The notes: a model not told the origin generated them from the letters alone. DNA of 62,508 bases from Sphingobium sp. AS12 (GCF_019097845.1 NZ_JAHRGM010000021.1:1-62508); one strand, 5' to 3'; counted from the stretch's first letter, positions 24,208 to 33,712 are shown. Numbers and translations are program-made.

Positions 24208-25575
24208 ATGCGCATTGAGCGGATCGGTCGTGAGCCGGAGTTTTCGCGTTACATGAATCTCAAGGAAGGCTGGCTCGATCGCAGGATCTTCAGTGATGCG
24301 GATATCTATGAAGAAGAGCTCTATCGTATCTTCGCACGGTCCTGGCTGTTCGTTGCCCATGAGAGTCAGTTGCCTAAGGCTGGCGATTTCCTGACAACCC
24401 ACATGGGTGAGGATGGCGTAATCGTCGCGCGACAGCCCGACGGTTCGATCAGGGTGTTCTTGAATTCCTGTCCCCATCGCGGCAACAAAGTTTGCTTCGC
24501 CGATGCAGGTAACACCCGCCGCTTTGTGTGCAATTATCACGGCTGGGCGTTCGATACTGCTGGCGATCTGAAAGGCATGCATGAGGAATATTGTTACGAC
24601 GACAACGATATTGATCGCCGTAAGAACGGGCTGAAGCAGGTTGCCAGGGTTGGCAGCTATAAGGGGTTGGTGTTTGCGACGTTCGCCGAGGACGGTCCTA
24701 GCCTAGATGCTTGGCTGGGCGACTTCCGCTGGTATCTGGACATGCTGCTCGACAACGAGGACGGCGGCACCGAACTGATCGGCGGCTGCATCAAGTCAGT
24801 GATGAACGCCAACTGGAAGTTTGGCGTCGAAAATTTCATCGGCGACGCCTACCATGCTGGATGGACGCATGATTCAGGCTGCCGCTCGATGAACAACGGC
24901 GAGCCCTTTCCGCCGATCGATATGGAAAATTCCTACCATGCCAGCGTCAATGGCCATGGGTGGGAGTTTGGCACCGAAGGTGTGGGCGACCTGTTCCTGC
25001 TGGGCCGACCGAAAGTTCTCGAATATTATGAGAGAATTCGCCCGAAGATGGCCCAACGGCTTGGTGAAATGCGCTCAAAGATCTTCGGATCGGTCGCTTC
25101 TGCCTCGATCTTCCCCAACGTATCGTTCCTGCCAGGTATTTCGACCTTCCGGCAGTGGCAGCCCAAAGGCCCTATGGAATTCGAGCTTAAGACTTGGGTG
25201 ATCGTCAACAAGACGATGCCTGATGACATCAAGGATGAAATCACAAAGGGGGTCATGCAAACCTTTGGCCCGGGAGGCACGTTCGAGATGGATGATGGTG
25301 AGAACTGGAGCAACTGCACCACCGTAAACCGTGGTGTAATCACGCGTCACGAACGCCTGCACTACCGTTGCGGTATTTCACGCCAGATCGACCATGATAC
25401 GCTTCCGGGTATCGTTTACCGCGGGCAATATAACGATGCCAACCAGCGGGGCTTTTACCAGCGGTGGCTCGATATGATGGAGGCCGACAAGCTGGACACG
25501 ATGCCCCAACGGCCGGAACCTCGCCTTTCCGGCGTTGGCGATACACGCAATCTCCCCGGCCTGTTCGCGCTCTGA
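24208..25575 (+). CDS. Second ring-hydroxylating dioxygenase alpha subunit
   Basis: A 455-residue catalytic subunit, similar in layout to the one just upstream but clearly distinct in sequence. Rieske ligands are Cys88/His90 (CPHRG) and Cys108/His111 (CNYHGW). The mononuclear iron motif is ENFIGDAYHAGWTH. LPGISTFRQWQPKGPMEFE occupies the place of the LPGLNW segment of the first enzyme. The longer length fits initial PAH/biphenyl dioxygenases. An AGGAG site precedes the ATG at 24208. Two tandem alpha/beta pairs in one operon imply two different substrates or regioselectivities under one effector. Confidence 0.92.
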   Translation: MRIERIGREPEFSRYMNLKEGWLDRRIFSDADIYEEELYRIFARSWLFVAHESQLPKAGDFLTTHMGEDGVIVARQPDGSIRVFLNSCPHRGNKVCFADAGNTRRFVCNYHGWAFDTAGDLKGMHEEYCYDDNDIDRRKNGLKQVARVGSYKGLVFATFAEDGPSLDAWLGDFRWYLDMLLDNEDGGTELIGGCIKSVMNANWKFGVENFIGDAYHAGWTHDSGCRSMNNGEPFPPIDMENSYHASVNGHGWEFGTEGVGDLFLLGRPKVLEYYERIRPKMAQRLGEMRSKIFGSVASASIFPNVSFLPGISTFRQWQPKGPMEFELKTWVIVNKTMPDDIKDEITKGVMQTFGPGGTFEMDDGENWSNCTTVNRGVITRHERLHYRCGISRQIDHDTLPGIVYRGQYNDANQRGFYQRWLDMMEADKLDTMPQRPEPRLSGVGDTRNLPGLFAL

Positions 25576-25589
25576 AAAGGATCACTGCA

Positions 25590-26141
25590 ATGATACAGAA
25601 TGCTACATTGGAACGTCCAACCACTGGACAGAGCGCCTCCGTTGAACAGACGCATAGTTTGACACAGACGCTATACCGCGAAGCGCGGATGCTCGACGAA
25701 GAAAATTACGTCGATTGGGTCAAGCTGCTGGCCGACGATTTGCTTTACCATATGCCTGGCATCGAGACTCGCTATCGCCGTGACAAAACAGACCAGGTCA
25801 AGGACTTGACCAGGATGGCCTATTATAATGATAATCTTACCGAAATTAAGAAACGTCTCTCTCGATTGGAAACAGGTACTGCCTGGTCCGAGGATCCCGC
25901 CACGCGTTATACTCACATCATTACAAATGTTGAGGTAGAACTGACCGCAATACCCGGCGAGTACCAGGTTTTCTCCAACTTCTATGCATATCGCAATCGT
26001 AATGAACGCGAGGAAGACTCGCTGATCGGCAACCGTATCGATATCTGGCGTGAAGTAGAAAATAGTTTTCAGTTAGTGATGCGTCGTATCATTCTAAAGC
26101 ATAATGTTCTCCTCAGTAAAAATCTTAACATCTTTCTCTAA
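25590..26141 (+). CDS. Second ring-hydroxylating dioxygenase beta subunit
   Basis: A 183-residue small subunit: SLTQTLYREARMLDEENYVDWVKLL, WSEDPATRYTHIITNVEVE and a VMRRIILKHNVLLSKNLNIFL ending are family features. Starts at 25590, 15 bases after the alpha gene, with AAAAGGATC as ribosome-binding site. Base composition turns visibly richer in A and T from here to about 26.3 kb, which may mark a join between modules. The 136 bases up to xylM carry no other gene. Confidence 0.88.
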   Translation: MIQNATLERPTTGQSASVEQTHSLTQTLYREARMLDEENYVDWVKLLADDLLYHMPGIETRYRRDKTDQVKDLTRMAYYNDNLTEIKKRLSRLETGTAWSEDPATRYTHIITNVEVELTAIPGEYQVFSNFYAYRNRNEREEDSLIGNRIDIWREVENSFQLVMRRIILKHNVLLSKNLNIFL

Positions 26142-26277
26142 TCAGCCTATAGCTTACGGTATTAAGCAAGCTGTGCTGGTCGCCGTTAACAAAATTGATG
26201 ATGACGGGATGATTTCTGACCGCCCGATTCATTCCTTTGGTCTGAATTGTTTGCTGTCTTTCGGATGGAGAGATGAA

Positions 26278-27381
26278 ATGGACGCACTGCGATATTATCT
26301 GGTGCCTATGGTTACACTCGCGGCCATCGCCGGATTTGTCCTTGGCGGGCCATTTGTGTGGCTCGGCATTGGTACATTCCCTGTGCTCATGCTGCTGGAC
26401 ATCGCCTTGCCTAGTGATCGCAAGATGCGCGTGCGCGGCATATCGGCCGCTGCGGATTTCGCTATCTACTTGCATTTTCCGCTGATGATTGCGCTCTATC
26501 TCGCTTTTGCCTACTCTGTTGAATCAGGCTCCAACCTAATTTGGGGGGCACCGAGTTCATCCTGGCAATTGGCTGGGTCGATCGCCAGCCTTGCCTGGCT
26601 ATCCTCGGTTCCCACCTTGCCCGTGGCGCACGAACTCATGCACCGTCGGCACTGGTTCCCGCGCGCTCTCGCCAAGGGGCTTAGCGCCTTTTACGGCGAC
26701 CCCAATCGCGATATCGCGCATATCGTCACCCATCACGTCCACCTAGACACGCAGAAGGATAGCGACACGCCGCCCCGAGGGCAGACGATCTACAGCTTCG
26801 TCCTTTCGGCGACGTGGGGTTCTTATCGTGATACTTGGGAAAAACAGGGCGAAATGCTCTCACGCATGGGCTATTCGACGTGGAGCTGGCGCAACGCGAT
26901 GTGGCTACTCCCAATCCTGCTTGGCACAATTGTTGGCGGGGCAACCTTACTCGCGGGGCCTGTTGCTGGTATCGCCACTGCTGTCGCCATTTTTCTCGCC
27001 AAAATGTTGATCGAAGGCTTCAATTACTTCCAGCACTACGGGCTGATCCGGATTGAAGGCGAACCCATCGCCAAGCATCATGCCTGGAACCATCTGGGCA
27101 TGATCTCCCGTCCGATCGGGGTGGAGATTACAAACCACATCAACCACCACCTCGATGGCCACACACCGTTCTACGAACTCCAACCCGAGTGCGACGCGCC
27201 GCAGATGCCGTCATTGTTCCTGTGTTTCCTCTGCGGACTTGTCCCTCCGATCTGGCACCGGTTCATAGCCCAGCCGCGTCTGAAAGACTGGGATACAAGG
27301 TTCGCATCGCCCGGCGAGCGCAAGTTGGCAGATGCCGCGAATGCGCAGGCCGGCTGGCCGCAGTGGCTCGCCACTGCATGA
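26278..27381 (+). CDS. xylM: Xylene monooxygenase, hydroxylase component
   Basis: A 367-residue integral membrane di-iron hydroxylase that matches XylM of the TOL pathway over its whole length. The start MDALRYYLVPMVTLAAIAGF, VPTLPVAHELMHRRHW, YGDPNRDIAHIVTHH, GFNYFQHYGLIR and EITNHINHHLDGHTPFYEL are all present and hold the histidine boxes. It oxidises methyl groups of toluene/xylenes to benzyl alcohols, using the XylA reductase encoded next. The ATG at 26278 follows GGAGAG and matches the XylM N-terminus; an upstream ATG at 26104 in the same frame lies within the beta subunit gene and is unlikely. Sphingomonad homologues are known to have broad methylarene range. Confidence 0.95.
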   Translation: MDALRYYLVPMVTLAAIAGFVLGGPFVWLGIGTFPVLMLLDIALPSDRKMRVRGISAAADFAIYLHFPLMIALYLAFAYSVESGSNLIWGAPSSSWQLAGSIASLAWLSSVPTLPVAHELMHRRHWFPRALAKGLSAFYGDPNRDIAHIVTHHVHLDTQKDSDTPPRGQTIYSFVLSATWGSYRDTWEKQGEMLSRMGYSTWSWRNAMWLLPILLGTIVGGATLLAGPVAGIATAVAIFLAKMLIEGFNYFQHYGLIRIEGEPIAKHHAWNHLGMISRPIGVEITNHINHHLDGHTPFYELQPECDAPQMPSLFLCFLCGLVPPIWHRFIAQPRLKDWDTRFASPGERKLADAANAQAGWPQWLATA

Positions 27382-27433
27382 AACAGTCCACCCCGCATGG
27401 AGACGTACGCGTTTGATTGTCTCTATGTGAACT

Positions 27434-27460
27434 GAGCGTCATCCTTATGGGATGACGCTC
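27434..27460 (+). terminator. Hairpin between xylM and xylA
   Basis: GAGCGTCATCC (27434-27444) and GGATGACGCTC (27450-27460) form a perfect 11-bp stem with a TTATG loop, followed by CCTTGTCTTC. It lies in the 126-bp gap between two genes that must be co-expressed, so it probably attenuates transcription or protects the 3' end of the upstream message and is not a full stop. Confidence 0.6.
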
Positions 27461-27507
27461 CCTTGTCTTCACCGCACCGCCCTCACTCAACATAGTAGAT
27501 CCGCTTT

Positions 27508-28548
27508 ATGTTTTCCTTCTTGAAGAAGCCCCCACCCAACAAGGTAATCTTTGCCTCGGAAGCCCGGACACTGCTGGTCGCTCGAGACAAGACGTTGCTC
27601 GAAGCCATGCTTACAGAGGGCTTGGCGATGCCTCATGATTGTAAAGTCGGGTCCTGCGGCACGTGCAAGTTCAAGCTTCTTGACGGCAAAATAAGGGAGC
27701 TCAGTCCTTCGGCGCTGGCTCTGGAACGTGATGAGTTGCTCGCTGGATACAGGCTAGCCTGTCAAGCGATACCCCGGTCAGACTTGACGATTGCACTCGA
27801 CGCGCCACTGACGGTCCAGCAAACCGTGGACGACTATCGCGCAACAATCGTGTCAGTTCCTCGGCTTTGCCCTGACATTATCAATCTTACGGTCGAGCTG
27901 GACCGGCCGCTTTCCTTCGTCCCTGGTCAGTATGCAGATATTGGTGCGCCGGGTGTGGATGGTCTACGAAGCTATTCGTTCGCTTTCGCTCCCATAGCAG
28001 GCTCGACCCGGAACTTGCAATTCCACGTCCGCCATGTCCCGGGCGGCGCGTTCACGGACTGGCTGTTCGCAGATGATCGGGTCGGGGCTTCTTTGACGTT
28101 GAGAGCACCCTATGGCGCGTTCCACCTGAAGCAAAGCGCAGCGCCCATTCTGTGCATTGCAGGCGGCAGCGGCCTTGCGCCTATCATCTCCATATTACAG
28201 GAAGCACTTGCGCTGGGGGCGACGCGGCCGGTAACGCTTCTTTATGGCGCAAGAACCCGGACCAACCTTTATTGTCTTGATGAAATCGGGAGACTCAAGG
28301 CCACCTGGAGGGGGCCATTCGATTTCATCCCGGTGCTTTCTGACGAGGCGGCCGATAGCCCTTGGCAGGGCGCCAGAGGTCCGGTGACCCAGCAGATTGC
28401 TGAACTCCCAATTGAGATGCGGTATGAGGCCTATCTTTGCGGACCGCCCGCCATGGTTGACCTCGCGGAAGCAGAATTACTCGAGGCCGGGTTAGCTCCC
28501 GATGCGATCTCCGCAGACCGTTTCGTGGACCGCAGCGACGTACGTTAG
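27508..28548 (+). CDS. xylA: Xylene monooxygenase electron transfer component
   Basis: A 346-residue reductase with three parts in order. A plant-type [2Fe-2S] domain has Cys45, Cys50, Cys53 and Cys85 as ligands (CKVGSCGTC and later LACQAIP). An FAD-binding barrel has RSYSFAFAP. An NAD domain has IAGGSGLAPIISILQEAL and YLCGPPAMVD. It moves electrons from NADH to XylM. It is the last plus-strand gene before the convergent meta-pathway operon, and no benzyl alcohol dehydrogenase (XylB) gene is found next to it or elsewhere in the window. Confidence 0.94.
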   Translation: MFSFLKKPPPNKVIFASEARTLLVARDKTLLEAMLTEGLAMPHDCKVGSCGTCKFKLLDGKIRELSPSALALERDELLAGYRLACQAIPRSDLTIALDAPLTVQQTVDDYRATIVSVPRLCPDIINLTVELDRPLSFVPGQYADIGAPGVDGLRSYSFAFAPIAGSTRNLQFHVRHVPGGAFTDWLFADDRVGASLTLRAPYGAFHLKQSAAPILCIAGGSGLAPIISILQEALALGATRPVTLLYGARTRTNLYCLDEIGRLKATWRGPFDFIPVLSDEAADSPWQGARGPVTQQIAELPIEMRYEAYLCGPPAMVDLAEAELLEAGLAPDAISADRFVDRSDVR

Positions 28549-28619
28549 CCGACATGGTAGGGACCGCTCTCAAGCCCCCTGTCGATCGCGGCTATGGCAG
28601 AGGGTGACATCGAAACAAA

Positions 28620-29000
28620 TCAGTTATCGACCCGGATCATCTTTCCAGCCAATTCCTGGACATCCACTTTTTGAGTGTTATCGAGCAGTACGGCAACACG
28701 GTTCATAGTAGCAATAACGGACGTATATTGACCGTGGGCATAAAAAGCGTCGATTGGATAAACCACCGTCTTATCGACCGGCGCCCGATGGTAGCTCAGC
28801 TGGCCAATCCCATAAATCGCAAGCCCTCCAGCTTCGGCATGCGCCATCATTCGTTCCGCACGATCTCTCGTCAGATTGCCGCCGAATTCCACGAGTTGAG
28901 GGGGAGATACCGTTGGGCCTAGATGGGTCGGCTTCCACCTAGCAGCGCCCATGACTCCCGAAATGATGAGAAGATCAGAAAATTGAAATCTCTCAGCCAT
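28620..29000 (-). CDS. Hypothetical protein, last gene of the meta operon
   Basis: A 126-residue protein I do not recognise. A GGAGGGAAAC ribosome-binding site lies at the right distance before the ATG at 29000, and it follows the BphB-like gene by 56 bases in the same direction, so it appears to be a real gene. It has no signal peptide or membrane segment. The C-terminal part (GQYTSVIATMNRVAVLLD, VDVQELAGKMIRV) has an alternating pattern suggesting a small alpha/beta fold, perhaps an accessory or small-molecule-binding protein. The function is unknown. Confidence 0.6.
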   Translation of the reverse strand: MAERFQFSDLLIISGVMGAARWKPTHLGPTVSPPQLVEFGGNLTRDRAERMMAHAEAGGLAIYGIGQLSYHRAPVDKTVVYPIDAFYAHGQYTSVIATMNRVAVLLDNTQKVDVQELAGKMIRVDN

Positions 29001-29056
29001 GGCCGTTTCCCTCCGATGTGCTTGCTATTAACGGCCTTAGGCCAGTTGTATGCTGT

Positions 29057-29875
29057 TCAACCTTGAGGGCGCTTACCGATGCCGATGCCGCCATCGCTAA
29101 GCAGCACCGTTCCGGTCACGTATGAAGAGTCCCGCCGCGAGGCCAAGAGGGCGTACAGACCTGCGTGATCGGCAGGCTCCGCGATCCGCCCAAGCGGGGT
29201 CATTTCGGATATCAGGACGTCAAGCCCCGGCATCTGTTCCATTTTCGTGTCTGAAAAACCTCCGGTCATCGCACCGCTGAGCGGGGTGCGTGTCCCGCCC
29301 GGCGCAACACCGTTGACCCTGATGTCGGGCGTTAGTTCCCAAGCCAGTTGCTTGACCAGGCCAAGAACGGCGTGTTTCGACGCAACGTACAACGTGCCTC
29401 CCCCACCGGTATAGTAGCTCGAAGTCGAGGCGGTGAAAATGATGCTGCCCTTAACCTTCCTGAGTTCAGGAATGGCCGCCCGGGCACCTAGAAAATAGCC
29501 TTTCAGATTTACATCAAAGATTTCATCAAAGACCTTAGCAAGCTGTTCGGGCTCCTGCTGCTCTAGCGGCACCATAAAATCCCAGATCCCAACATTTCCG
29601 ACAAAGACATCAAGCTTTCCGAATGCCCTGACAGTTTCCGCCACGGCGCGGGCATTGTCCGCATAGGACCGCACGTCTCCCACCACCACCACAACCTTGT
29701 CGCCGTGGCGCGAACGCACGAGTTTGGCCTGGTCTTCACCCCTGACGAGGACACCTACCCTGGCGCCCTCCTCTATATATCGGGCGACGACCGCTGCCCC
29801 GATCCCAGTTGCGCCACCGGTCAGCAACGCCACCTGTCCATCAAGCCTTGCAGACAATGCCTTCTCCTCCACCAT
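29057..29875 (-). CDS. cis-dihydrodiol dehydrogenase (BphB/NahB-like SDR)
   Basis: A 272-residue SDR of the aromatic dihydrodiol dehydrogenase branch. It has [52 protein letters not shown], catalytic Ser/Tyr/Lys in [20 protein letters not shown], and [15 protein letters not shown]. BphB enzymes share the VKGY and GGG-LY-AAKH segments. It converts dioxygenase-derived cis-diols to catechols with NAD+. It likely serves the dioxygenases encoded on the other strand at 22-26 kb. Near its 3' side the gap to the small gene contains only a short GGCCTTAGGCC palindrome. Confidence 0.88.
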   Translation of the reverse strand: MVEEKALSARLDGQVALLTGGATGIGAAVVARYIEEGARVGVLVRGEDQAKLVRSRHGDKVVVVVGDVRSYADNARAVAETVRAFGKLDVFVGNVGIWDFMVPLEQQEPEQLAKVFDEIFDVNLKGYFLGARAAIPELRKVKGSIIFTASTSSYYTGGGGTLYVASKHAVLGLVKQLAWELTPDIRVNGVAPGGTRTPLSGAMTGGFSDTKMEQMPGLDVLISEMTPLGRIAEPADHAGLYALLASRRDSSYVTGTVLLSDGGIGIGKRPQG

Positions 29876-29897
29876 TTACGTGTCGATCGGTCAGAAA

Positions 29898-31397
29898 TTA
29901 CTGATCGAACATACCAGTGCGACCTTCCTGCAGGTTAACCACGACCGATTTGGTCTGGGTGTAATGATTGAGTACTTCATGACTGAATTCACGACCGAAA
30001 CCACTCTGTTTGTAGCCGCCCAGCGGCATATTTGCCTTAAGATTGTAATAGCGGTTGATCCACACTGTGCCGGTTTCGAGCTTACGCGCCAGGCGGTGCG
30101 CACGCATAATGTCGCGGGTCCAGATGCCCCCAGCGAGGCCATAGTTCGTATCGTTGGCCGCCTTCATCATCTCCTCCTCGTCTTTCCAACTGATGACACT
30201 GGTGACGGGCCCGAAAATCTCCTCGCGCGCGATGCGCATCGAGTTGTTGACGTTGGTAAAGACCGTCGGCATGATGAAATGCCCATCTGCAAGGCTGGCA
30301 TTACGGGTGCCGCCAGTCAAAATGGTAGCACCTTCTTCGGTCGCCATATTGAGATAGCTCTCGACCTTGTCCATCTGCATCTTCGACGCCTGCGCGCCGA
30401 GTTGCGTCGCGAAATCAAGCGGATCGCCCTGACGAATGCCTTCTAGTGCCACCTTGAACTTGGCCAGGAACTCTTCCTGGATCGTTTCGTGCAGGAAGAG
30501 ACGCGAACCCGCCAGGCAAACCTCGCCCTTGTTCAGCACGGTGGACATCGTCGCGCTTTCGACCGCAGCATTGATATCGGCATCGGCACAGACGATGTGA
30601 GCGGATTTGCCGCCCAATTCCAGCGTCTGCGGGATAATATTGATCGAAGCATACTGCATGATCCGGCGGGCCGTTCCCACCGAACCGGTGAACGCCACCT
30701 TACGGACGTCCTCGTGAGTGACAAGCGCCTCGCCAACGTCAGCGCCGTAACCGGTGACCACGTTGATAACGCCCGGCGGCAGAAGATCGGCCATTTCCAC
30801 GAAGAATTCGATCACTGACAGGCATACCGTCTCTGCAGGTTTGAGCACTACCGTGTTACCCGAAGCAAGGGCGGGGGCAATCTTGCACGCCATCATAAGC
30901 ATCGGCACGTTCCAGGGGATGATCTGAGCACAGACCCCCAGCGGCTCGCGATGAACGATGCCCACGGCGTCAGGATAATCCATGGTCTGTCCATGAAGGC
31001 CATAGGCCGCTCCGGCGAACAGTTCAAATTGGCCGATAGCCTGCGGCATGTCAAAATACATCGATTCGCGGATAGGCTTGCCGTTGTTCAGCGTTTCGAG
31101 CGTTGCGTAATGCTGATGCCGTGCCTTAAGCCGCCGGGCGACCTCTATCAGAATATCCTGACGCTCAGCGGGCGAGCTTTCCGACCACTTAGGGAAAGCG
31201 CCTTTAGCGGCAGCAACTGCGCGTTCGACATCCTTTGCATTGCCGGCCTGGATCTTGGTAAGGATCTGTCCGGTTGCAGGGTTGACTAGGTCAATTGTCT
31301 TACCGCTGTCACCGGCGATCCACTCTCCCCCGATAAAGTGGCCATATTCACTCTTGATTCCGTAGTCGTTTGTGTCGCTCTTCAACTGGGTAGCCAT
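29898..31397 (-). CDS. NAD-dependent aldehyde dehydrogenase
   Basis: A 499-residue aldehyde dehydrogenase of normal length. The cofactor segment IIPWNVPMLMM, the glutamate in LELGGKSAH and the catalytic cysteine in NKGEVCLAGSR are intact, and the C-terminus has LGGYKQSGFGREFSHEVLNHYTQTK. In this context, likely substrates are the benzaldehydes made after XylMA or salicylaldehyde made by NahE; both steps otherwise lack a dedicated enzyme in the nearby operons. The sequence is closer to general aliphatic/aromatic aldehyde dehydrogenases than to 2-hydroxymuconic semialdehyde dehydrogenases, so I give no symbol. Confidence 0.88.
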   Translation of the reverse strand: MATQLKSDTNDYGIKSEYGHFIGGEWIAGDSGKTIDLVNPATGQILTKIQAGNAKDVERAVAAAKGAFPKWSESSPAERQDILIEVARRLKARHQHYATLETLNNGKPIRESMYFDMPQAIGQFELFAGAAYGLHGQTMDYPDAVGIVHREPLGVCAQIIPWNVPMLMMACKIAPALASGNTVVLKPAETVCLSVIEFFVEMADLLPPGVINVVTGYGADVGEALVTHEDVRKVAFTGSVGTARRIMQYASINIIPQTLELGGKSAHIVCADADINAAVESATMSTVLNKGEVCLAGSRLFLHETIQEEFLAKFKVALEGIRQGDPLDFATQLGAQASKMQMDKVESYLNMATEEGATILTGGTRNASLADGHFIMPTVFTNVNNSMRIAREEIFGPVTSVISWKDEEEMMKAANDTNYGLAGGIWTRDIMRAHRLARKLETGTVWINRYYNLKANMPLGGYKQSGFGREFSHEVLNHYTQTKSVVVNLQEGRTGMFDQ

Positions 31398-31415
31398 CGC
31401 AACTCTCCTTAGAAT

Positions 31416-31694
31416 TTATCCAACTTCGATCAAAAGGTCACTCGCCGGAAACAATCGGCAAGCAAGAGCAAAGCCCGCTTCCCGTTCTGCCTCGGAGACT
31501 CTCGCCGTACTCATCTTACCGGTTCGGTAATCGCCATCGACGACCCTGATGCGGCAAATACCACAGCCGCCACCCCGGCAACCTACTCCTATGTCATTCT
31601 CTCCGCATCGCTCCATCGCGATTAGAACCCGTTCGTCCGCCGCACAACGGAAGTGCGCTCCGCCCACTATACGAATCTCATAGGGTTCAGGCAT
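31416..31694 (-). CDS. xylT: XylT-like [2Fe-2S] ferredoxin
   Basis: A 92-residue plant-type ferredoxin with ligands Cys39, Cys44, Cys47 (GCRGGGCGIC) and Cys79 (LACRLFP). The stretch DGDYRTGKMSTARVSEAERE is typical of XylT/NahT/DmpQ. These ferredoxins reduce the iron of catechol 2,3-dioxygenase when it has been inactivated by oxidation with substituted catechols. The start at 31694 overlaps the tautomerase gene by 8 bases. In the TOL plasmid xylT lies just before xylE; here it sits at the far end of the operon. Confidence 0.9.
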   Translation of the reverse strand: MPEPYEIRIVGGAHFRCAADERVLIAMERCGENDIGVGCRGGGCGICRIRVVDGDYRTGKMSTARVSEAEREAGFALACRLFPASDLLIEVG

Positions 31695-31899
31695 CACGCA
31701 ATGCCGCTTCCGCGGCCTTCGCTGCAAATGATAGCCCACCCACCGCAAAATGTTCCGCTTGCATCTCCCGCAAGATAATCCGCACAGATTCACGGGGCGC
31801 AGCAATGGAACTTATCGCTGCCTCGGTAAGTGCGTGAATCAGTCGCTCCTTGTCCTCAGCCGATCGCCCTTCGAGCAGATTTACTTCGATGATCGGCAT
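31687..31899 (-). CDS. xylH: 4-oxalocrotonate tautomerase
   Basis: A 70-residue tautomerase. The mature N-terminal proline (MPIIEVNLLEGR) that acts as general base is present, as is the arginine-bearing segment ESVRIILREMQAEHFAVGG. It isomerises 4-oxalocrotonate from the enol to the keto form in the NAD-dependent branch of meta-cleavage. It is directly upstream of the ferredoxin and its stop lies inside that gene's start region, so the two are translationally coupled. Confidence 0.93.
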   Translation of the reverse strand: MPIIEVNLLEGRSAEDKERLIHALTEAAISSIAAPRESVRIILREMQAEHFAVGGLSFAAKAAEAALRDA

Positions 31900-32676
31900 T
31901 TACGCCTCCACCCGGAACATAACAGAACCAAGCCCTTGAATTGTCGTGCGTACAGTCTGGCCCGGCGCGAGCGTTGGCGCGGCGGTAATCCCGCCTGCCA
32001 TGACAATATCACCTGCCGAAATCCCTTCCCCGCCTTCGGCGACGAGCCGCGCTGCTGCGACGAGCGATCGAAGGGGGTGACCCAGGATGGCGGCGGTCGA
32101 ACCGACCTCTATCACCTGTCCGTTTATCTCGACTATCACACCCAGATTCGAGAAATCCTTGGTCGGATCATTCCACGGCCCGATTACGAGGCCGGAGGAC
32201 GAGGTGTTGTCGGCAATCACGTCGGAAAGCGCGAACTTGAAGTTTTCGTAGCGGCTGTCGATGATCTCCATTGCAGGTGCGATGGCTTCGACCGCTGCGA
32301 GCGCTTGAGCGGCAGTGACCCGGCCGCAGAGCGGTGCCTTCATCAGGAAGGCCACTTCCGGTTCAACCCGAGGATGAACGAAGCGTGCGCGCGACATCGC
32401 CGCACCTTCCTCGATCAGCATCGCATCGGTCAAACGGCCCCAGGCTACTTCATTGACACCGACCTGCAGCATCTTGGCCCTGCTGGTGAGCCCCATCTTG
32501 ACGCCGATCCGGCGTTCGCCGCGCGCCAAGCGACGATCAACCGAGAGCTTCTGGACCTGATACGCATCAGCCACACTCAGATTCGGATCGCTGGACGTTA
32601 ACTGTGGTGTAGCGTGGGCACCCAACGCCGCACCATCCAAAGTTTCCGCATATCGTGCAAGTTTATCCATGGCCAT
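31900..32676 (-). CDS. xylI: 4-oxalocrotonate decarboxylase
   Basis: A 258-residue FAH-superfamily enzyme. RRIGVKMGLTSRAKM, RVEPEVAFLM, IIDSRYENFKFALSDVIADN and GGITAAPTLAPGQTV are present. The SRYENF and ADNTSSSGLVIG forms separate it from the related hydratase ([19 protein letters not shown] at 34.7-35.5 kb) and mark it as the decarboxylase XylI/DmpH. It decarboxylates 2-oxohex-3-enedioate to 2-hydroxypenta-2,4-dienoate, with the hydratase as complex partner. It ends one base before the tautomerase ATG. Confidence 0.9.
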   Translation of the reverse strand: MAMDKLARYAETLDGAALGAHATPQLTSSDPNLSVADAYQVQKLSVDRRLARGERRIGVKMGLTSRAKMLQVGVNEVAWGRLTDAMLIEEGAAMSRARFVHPRVEPEVAFLMKAPLCGRVTAAQALAAVEAIAPAMEIIDSRYENFKFALSDVIADNTSSSGLVIGPWNDPTKDFSNLGVIVEINGQVIEVGSTAAILGHPLRSLVAAARLVAEGGEGISAGDIVMAGGITAAPTLAPGQTVRTTIQGLGSVMFRVEA

Positions 32677-32680
32677 CTAC

Positions 32681-33712
32681 CTATGCCGCTCGCGCGGAAA
32701 CGAGATCGAGCGCGACATCGACGATCATGTCTTCCTGCCCGCCGACCATGCGCCGCTTGCCCAGTTCGATCAGGATCTCGCGGGTATCGAGACCATATTG
32801 CCCGGCCGCTTTTTCGGCGTGGCGTAGGAAGCTTGAATAGACGCCGGCGTAACCGAGGCTGAGCGTTTCGCGATCGACCCGGACCGGGCGATCCTGCAAC
32901 GGGCGGATAATGTCTTCGGCCGCGTCCATCAGCGCCATGACATCGCATCCATGATTCCAGCCCTTGCGGTCAGCGGCGGCAATGAACACCTCAAGCGGCG
33001 CGTTGCCCGCCCCCGCTCCCATACCGGCGAGACTAGCGTCAATCCGTACAGCTCCTTCCTGGGCGGCAACGATTGAATTTGCGACACCTAATGAAAGATT
33101 GTGATGGGCATGCATACCACGCTGGGTCGTCGGCTTGAGCACGCGATCGTACGCGCGCAACCGATCGCGCACGCCGTCCATGTCGAGCGCACCACCACTG
33201 TCCGTCACATAGACGCAGTGCGCGCCATAACTTTCCATCAGCAGTGCTTGCTGGGCCAAAGCTTCGGCGTCTATCATATGGCTCATCATGAGAAAGCCCG
33301 AGACGTCCATGCCGAGATCTCGAGCAATGCCGATATGCTGCTTGGCAACGTCCGCTTCGGTGCAATGGGTAGCAACCCGCACAGAGCGAACGCCCAATGT
33401 ATAAGCGCGACGGAGTTCTTCGACCGTGCCTATGCCCGGCACAAGCAGCGTGGTCAGCACAGCCCGTTTGATCACGTCGGCTGCCGCCTCGATCCATTCC
33501 CAATCAGTGTGGGCACCAAACCCATAGTTGAACGAGGTGCCATTGAGGCCATCGCCGTGCGATACTTCGATAGCATCGACACCAGCATCGTCAAGGACCT
33601 TGGCGATCGTGCGGACGCTATCGGTGCCGTACATATGAAGTATGGCGTGCATGCCGTCACGAAGGGTGACGTCCTGTATGTAAAGCTTGTCGGTTTCGGG
33701 ATCGAAAGTCAT
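32681..33712 (-). CDS. xylK: 4-hydroxy-2-oxovalerate aldolase
   Basis: A 343-residue TIM-barrel aldolase with the HMGL-like signatures [46 protein letters not shown] and the metal-binding [14 protein letters not shown]. It cleaves 4-hydroxy-2-oxovalerate to pyruvate and acetaldehyde. Its start overlaps the stop of the acetaldehyde dehydrogenase gene by four bases, consistent with the known channelling complex between the two enzymes. Confidence 0.94.
   Translation of the reverse strand: MTFDPETDKLYIQDVTLRDGMHAILHMYGTDSVRTIAKVLDDAGVDAIEVSHGDGLNGTSFNYGFGAHTDWEWIEAAADVIKRAVLTTLLVPGIGTVEELRRAYTLGVRSVRVATHCTEADVAKQHIGIARDLGMDVSGFLMMSHMIDAEALAQQALLMESYGAHCVYVTDSGGALDMDGVRDRLRAYDRVLKPTTQRGMHAHHNLSLGVANSIVAAQEGAVRIDASLAGMGAGAGNAPLEVFIAAADRKGWNHGCDVMALMDAAEDIIRPLQDRPVRVDRETLSLGYAGVYSSFLRHAEKAAGQYGLDTREILIELGKRRMVGGQEDMIVDVALDLVSARAA

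Noticed and set aside
26104..26277. N-terminal extension of XylM starting at 26104
   Set aside because: The extension lies inside the beta subunit gene and does not resemble XylM; the ATG at 26278 has a ribosome-binding site and matches the family N-terminus.
27434..27460. Interpretation of the xylM-xylA hairpin as a full operon terminator
   Set aside because: XylA is needed with XylM and no promoter is evident in the 47 bases after the hairpin, so full termination is unlikely.
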